Shown here piece after piece: positions 40,374 through 44,184 of a stretch of 44,184 bases of DNA. The stretch comes from CAZVWQ01 sp964631275 (lineage in GTDB: Bacteria > Patescibacteriota > JACMRA01), in contig CAZVWQ010000010.1 in assembly GCA_964631275.1 (NCBI GenBank), forward strand, positions 1 through 44,184, written 5' to 3'. The notes under the pieces were generated by a model that did not search any database, was not told the DNA's origin, and saw nothing but the letters and a program-made list of their open reading frames with translations. Numbering within the stretch: position 1 is the stretch's first letter; each line of letters begins with the position of its first letter. The translations under genes were made by a program, and so were the position numbers.

Positions 40374-43300
40374 TTCTTAAGTTTTTTTCATCAAAAAATA
40401 ATTTCTCTGAATTCAAGATTTTTGGATTAATATTTCTATTATCAATTTTACTTCCTTATATTTGGTTTGGGACAAGATTAAATTTAGGAGGTGACCAAGG
40501 CAATACTTATTTGCTTTACCCTGGTAGTTTTTTCGAAAATATAAGTCTAAAAAACTGGTATCCTATAGGTATCGGCTATTTTAATCCTAGCTACTTCACC
40601 GCACCTTTCATGTTTATTGGTGGAATTTTTAAGCAAATACCTCAACCGATTTTCGTTTTTCATCATTTAGTTTACTCACTAGTTTTTTTCTTTTCTTTTT
40701 ATTATTTTTCAAAGGTTTTAAATCTTTTGTTCGGCCTTCCGAAATGGATAGAAATAATTATTGCCCTGCTTTTTGCCTCTTCTCCAATCTCTTCTTTTAT
40801 TATCTACGAGATACCACTATATACTATCTTTACAGCTCCTTTGATGATGTTTTATTTATATAAATATCTTAAATTATTAGTTAAAAATTTAGATCTGCTA
40901 GAAAAAATTAGAGAATATATCCATACTTCAATAGTGACATTCTTTTTCTCTATTGGTTTGTTTCAAATTCCTTGGATACTACCTTTTGCTATAGTTTTTA
41001 TTTTTTGCACATTAGTTTTGTTTTTAGAGAAAAAAACATCTTTTAAAAAATTTCTTGTTTCGAGTTTTTTCTTTGGTTTATTTATCTTTATTTCTAGTTT
41101 GTTTTGGATAGTACCTTTTTTAAGCCAATTTTTGAGACAAGAAGATTCCTTAGCGAAAGGTTTTTTTGCTGAATCTGGAGTAGAAGATACTTTCAGCCCA
41201 ACTGTAAATACTCTATCTGCTTATACTAATGCTTTAAACCCTTTTATCAATTTAGAGCATTATAAATTATACGAAAGACTAGAAACACCTAGATTTTATT
41301 TGTATGAAAGTTATTTTCTGAATTTAATCTTTATTAATTTTTTAATTCCAATAATTTTGTTAATAGCTATTATATTGGTAACTATTAACCAAGTTAATTT
41401 AAAAACTAAACTTAAATATTTACTTTTTTTAGTTGCTTTCGTAATCTTAAGTTTTAGTTATACTGTAGACGTTCCAGATCCTAACTTCAAAGACGTTTTT
41501 ATATATCTTGGGAAAAACCTTCCAGGGTTTTTTATGTTTAGGAATTTTATTGGTAAGTTTTCTTTGGCTGTAGCAGCAGCTTTATTCTTGTTATTGGCTT
41601 CAGCTATAGAATTTGCCCATGTTCATTTTAGAACCTATAGTTTTAATCAGAAATTTACTAGTAGGTTTCAAAGGTACCTAAATATTTTTCTTATATGTAT
41701 TTTCGTTTTTAATTTTTTACCCTTTTTGGCTGGTGGCTATACCCACACCAAAATCTGGAGATCTGACAATATCTATAGAAAAATCTCTGATCTAAACCCA
41801 GACTATTATGATATAATAGATTATACCAAAGATAATGTACCTCATAAATACAAAGTAATGAATCTTAATTTAAACCATTCAGGCTATGAAGTTATAGAAG
41901 ATTCTGATCCGAATAGTTCAAATCTGTTTTTAGGTAATAGTCCTTTACCAATATTAACTGGTCATAACAACTTTATATCCACAAAAGGTTTATCCGTTTT
42001 GAGAGATAGTTTTAATTCTTTAGTTAGAGAGCAAAAGTTTCAAGAGGTGGGTATATTTCTTGATCTTTTAGGTGTTAAATATATTATACAAAGTAAAGAA
42101 AGACCAGATAGTCTAAATTATCAATGGTTTGAAGAATCTTGGCTCACAGAAGGACTTGAATCTGAGGATTTTAAAGAAACCGTTCTCGGAGAATTGGAGT
42201 ATTCCAATAACAGCTATAGTTTGTTTAGAACTAAACTTTATGACAAACCCTTGATCAAAGATTATAACAAGATTTCGGTTATTGATGAATCAGGTTCAAC
42301 TAATTCAGTTAATAATATTTTATCTTTGCGAAAGGTTTTGGAAGAGGATATTATGATTATAGATCGCTCAAGTCTAGAAAATCTTGATTCAGAAGTTATA
42401 GCAGAAGAGATAAAAAAGATAAACCCTTTACAATCATCAAAGTACAGAAATCAATCAGAAGAAATCTTGGTAAACACTCTAGGTGATAATTACCACGAAC
42501 TCTCGATTACCCTTCAGGAAAATATCTTAGTTTTTGCCAAATCCGAAGAAGTGGTCTTAGCCGGAAAATCATACACCTATCAAGACAAGCAATCAAAGGA
42601 TTTCGAAGTGAATAGAGAGAGTTTTGCAGGCTTACAATTTAACCAATTAAACTTTTCTAAAAACGACTTGCCAATTGATATTGCCAAACAGAATAACCAA
42701 AACATAGCAGTCTTAGAATATTTAAGCGGAGAAGATAATTTTAGTTTAGATCTCAGTAGAGAAGGTCACAGACAAACAGATTGCAGCCCCAATAGAAATT
42801 TTGAATTAGTAAATTTCACTTACAATGAAGAAGGTAAAAGTATAGTTTTAGATTCTTCAGATGGCTCGAATGCATGCATATATAGGGAAATAGATATATC
42901 AAATAACGATAGTAACTATATTGCTTTAGAGTTTAATAGACGTTCAGATAATGATGCTAAACTTGTAGTAGAGCTTCTTAACGAAGAACGGCAAAGATTA
43001 GAAGTTATAACTAAGACTCTAGACCAAGAGGTAGAAGGCTTGGGTTTTATTTTTAATTTAGAAGAAAAACATGAATATTTCAGGTATTATCTAGAATCTG
43101 GAAGTTCAAAAGAGGCGACAAATTCTAAATCTGAGTATAGTAACTTAAAGGTTAGAAAAGTAAAACCCTCAGCCACAAATTTGGAGGTAAGTTTTATGGA
43201 TAACTATTACTTAGACAAAGTAGAACCAACTGAAAAAAATAATCAGCAAAAGTTAAAGAATATCAACTTTGAATTAACTGATTGGGCAAAGGCTGACTGT

Positions 43301-44077
43301 CAGAAGGTAACTAATTTTTCAGATAATGCAAGTATTAGTATAGAAGATGATCAAAGCTTTACAATTACCTCTAAGAATTTTCATGCCGGTTGTATCAGGT
43401 TGAGAAAAGGCATACAGCCAAACAGAAATTTATATTTCGATTTCGAGGCAAAAAATATTTACAACTCACCAGAAATTATACTATTTGTTAATTATAATGA
43501 TGATGATCTTTCTTTTAGCAGAGAAGTAATAACTCTTGATGCCGAGGATAATAGGTATCGGTTAACACTAGATACACCTTCAAAAAGCACTGAAGCGGTA
43601 ATCCATTTTGTGGCTTTTCCTCAGGCTCTAGAAAACAGTTTTAGCATAGAAGATATTCAAATCTATAACTCGCCTAAATTTTTTGATAGTGTATATTCTC
43701 TGAATCAGAATTTACTTAATGAAGATCAATATCAGACTAGTTTAAATGAGATGCCAGTTGATTATGATACGAATTCTGAAAGTTACATTTTAAAAATAGA
43801 GGAAAAAGTAAATTATTTATCTATTCCTCAACTTTATGACACAGGTTGGAAAGTGCAAAATCTAAGAAACGATTCTTTCAGGGGGTTTGGGTTTGTTAAC
43901 AGTTACGAGTTATTATCTAATCAAAATGATTTAAATGAATTGGTCTTCAAATTTGAGTTTAGTATCTTTGGAATTGATTTTAGAACAATATTCTACGCAT
44001 TTTTGATTACGCACTCTTCCTTTCTTCTACTGTTAATAGCAATTCACATAAAATTCAGATATAAATATAGGGTCTAG
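40370..44077 (+). CDS. Giant GT-C-like membrane protein with extracellular beta domains, 1235 aa
   Basis: The last gene of the glycan operon. Residues 1-450 carry about ten to eleven membrane helices. The first extracytoplasmic loop has an acidic motif (RLNLGGDQGNTYLL, about residue 38), typical of GT-C transferases using lipid-linked sugars. Residues ~455-700 are a soluble domain with LLGVKYIIQSKE. Residues ~700-1195 look like two or more beta-sandwich, carbohydrate-binding-like modules (repeated style ending in ACIYREIDISNND, then AGCIRLRKGIQPNRNLYFDF). A single helix at the C-terminus (about 1205-1230) anchors the tail. The layout parallels AftD-type arabinofuranosyltransferases, but membership in that family is not shown. 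It may polymerise or attach the glycan made by the preceding genes. It is complete, ending in TAG. Confidence 0.85.
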   Translation: MILKFFSSKNNFSEFKIFGLIFLLSILLPYIWFGTRLNLGGDQGNTYLLYPGSFFENISLKNWYPIGIGYFNPSYFTAPFMFIGGIFKQIPQPIFVFHHLVYSLVFFFSFYYFSKVLNLLFGLPKWIEIIIALLFASSPISSFIIYEIPLYTIFTAPLMMFYLYKYLKLLVKNLDLLEKIREYIHTSIVTFFFSIGLFQIPWILPFAIVFIFCTLVLFLEKKTSFKKFLVSSFFFGLFIFISSLFWIVPFLSQFLRQEDSLAKGFFAESGVEDTFSPTVNTLSAYTNALNPFINLEHYKLYERLETPRFYLYESYFLNLIFINFLIPIILLIAIILVTINQVNLKTKLKYLLFLVAFVILSFSYTVDVPDPNFKDVFIYLGKNLPGFFMFRNFIGKFSLAVAAALFLLLASAIEFAHVHFRTYSFNQKFTSRFQRYLNIFLICIFVFNFLPFLAGGYTHTKIWRSDNIYRKISDLNPDYYDIIDYTKDNVPHKYKVMNLNLNHSGYEVIEDSDPNSSNLFLGNSPLPILTGHNNFISTKGLSVLRDSFNSLVREQKFQEVGIFLDLLGVKYIIQSKERPDSLNYQWFEESWLTEGLESEDFKETVLGELEYSNNSYSLFRTKLYDKPLIKDYNKISVIDESGSTNSVNNILSLRKVLEEDIMIIDRSSLENLDSEVIAEEIKKINPLQSSKYRNQSEEILVNTLGDNYHELSITLQENILVFAKSEEVVLAGKSYTYQDKQSKDFEVNRESFAGLQFNQLNFSKNDLPIDIAKQNNQNIAVLEYLSGEDNFSLDLSREGHRQTDCSPNRNFELVNFTYNEEGKSIVLDSSDGSNACIYREIDISNNDSNYIALEFNRRSDNDAKLVVELLNEERQRLEVITKTLDQEVEGLGFIFNLEEKHEYFRYYLESGSSKEATNSKSEYSNLKVRKVKPSATNLEVSFMDNYYLDKVEPTEKNNQQKLKNINFELTDWAKADCQKVTNFSDNASISIEDDQSFTITSKNFHAGCIRLRKGIQPNRNLYFDFEAKNIYNSPEIILFVNYNDDDLSFSREVITLDAEDNRYRLTLDTPSKSTEAVIHFVAFPQALENSFSIEDIQIYNSPKFFDSVYSLNQNLLNEDQYQTSLNEMPVDYDTNSESYILKIEEKVNYLSIPQLYDTGWKVQNLRNDSFRGFGFVNSYELLSNQNDLNELVFKFEFSIFGIDFRTIFYAFLITHSSFLLLLIAIHIKFRYKYRV

Positions 44078-44184
44078 ATAAGTTAAGAATCATTATTACT
44101 ACTTTTTATGGGATCATCTCTAACTAATTTTAAGACTAGACCTCTTGCGATTTAACTACTATCCAACTCAAAATTATATATTCC

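Overview
The window looks like a chromosomal segment of a small, AT-rich bacterium, most likely a low-GC member of the Candidate Phyla Radiation (Patescibacteria). The lineage is inferred from gene style, not proven. Supporting signs are single copies of core genes scattered out of their usual operons (gatC without gatAB, ftsX without ftsE, dnaN without dnaA), an alpha2-type glycyl-tRNA synthetase, fused metabolic enzymes (G6PDH-6PGDH, thioredoxin-thioredoxin reductase), and many envelope proteins without recognisable homologues. The standard code with UGA as stop is supported: of 30 main genes about 20 end in TAA, 8 in TAG and 2 in TGA. That argues against the UGA=Gly lineages (Gracilibacteria, Absconditabacteria). 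Shine-Dalgarno sites are mostly absent, and several promoters lie so close to the ATG that near-leaderless mRNAs are likely.

Layout. 0-6 kb: small unknown genes, glycyl-tRNA synthetase, a GNAT acetyltransferase, recR and prfA. 6-9.5 kb: a large polytopic membrane protein, divergent from a small, apparently highly expressed orphan protein with a textbook promoter and terminator. 9.7-12.2 kb: the Zwf-Gnd fusion. 12.3-18.9 kb: envelope genes (M23/SH3b peptidase, a degenerate DegT-like protein, a GT4 glycosyltransferase, an anchored surface protein). 19.7 kb: tRNA-Ser(GGA). 20.3-26.8 kb: dnaN, pheA, a LysM protein, dusB and a LysM/M23 peptidase. 27.7-31.3 kb: a membrane aminopropyltransferase (SpeE-like), a DUF350 protein, a DUF4178-like protein and a 61-residue membrane peptide, which resemble a known but little-characterised polyamine/envelope gene set. 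31.7-37 kb: gatC, ftsX, murC and the Trx-TrxB fusion. 37.3-44.1 kb: a tight four-gene glycan operon (GT2, GT4, CsaB-like pyruvyltransferase family, 1235-residue GT-C-like membrane protein).

The most striking feature is between the genes. Intergenic gaps are long (often 300-990 bp) and hold several families of short degenerate repeats with terminal inverted repeats, here named A (~113 bp), B (~89 bp), C (~180 bp), and D/F. Two C copies are interrupted, at nearly the same internal point, by an A copy and by a B copy, each bounded by TA. This is the signature of MITE-like elements moved by a Tc1/mariner/IS630-type transposase. No transposase is encoded in the window. Several repeats end within a few bases of a stop codon, so they may also shape mRNA 3' ends.

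The genes point to a fermentative or host-associated cell with peptidoglycan (murC, M23 peptidases, ftsX), a glycan-decorated surface, and thioredoxin-based redox control fed by NADPH from the oxidative pentose-phosphate enzymes.
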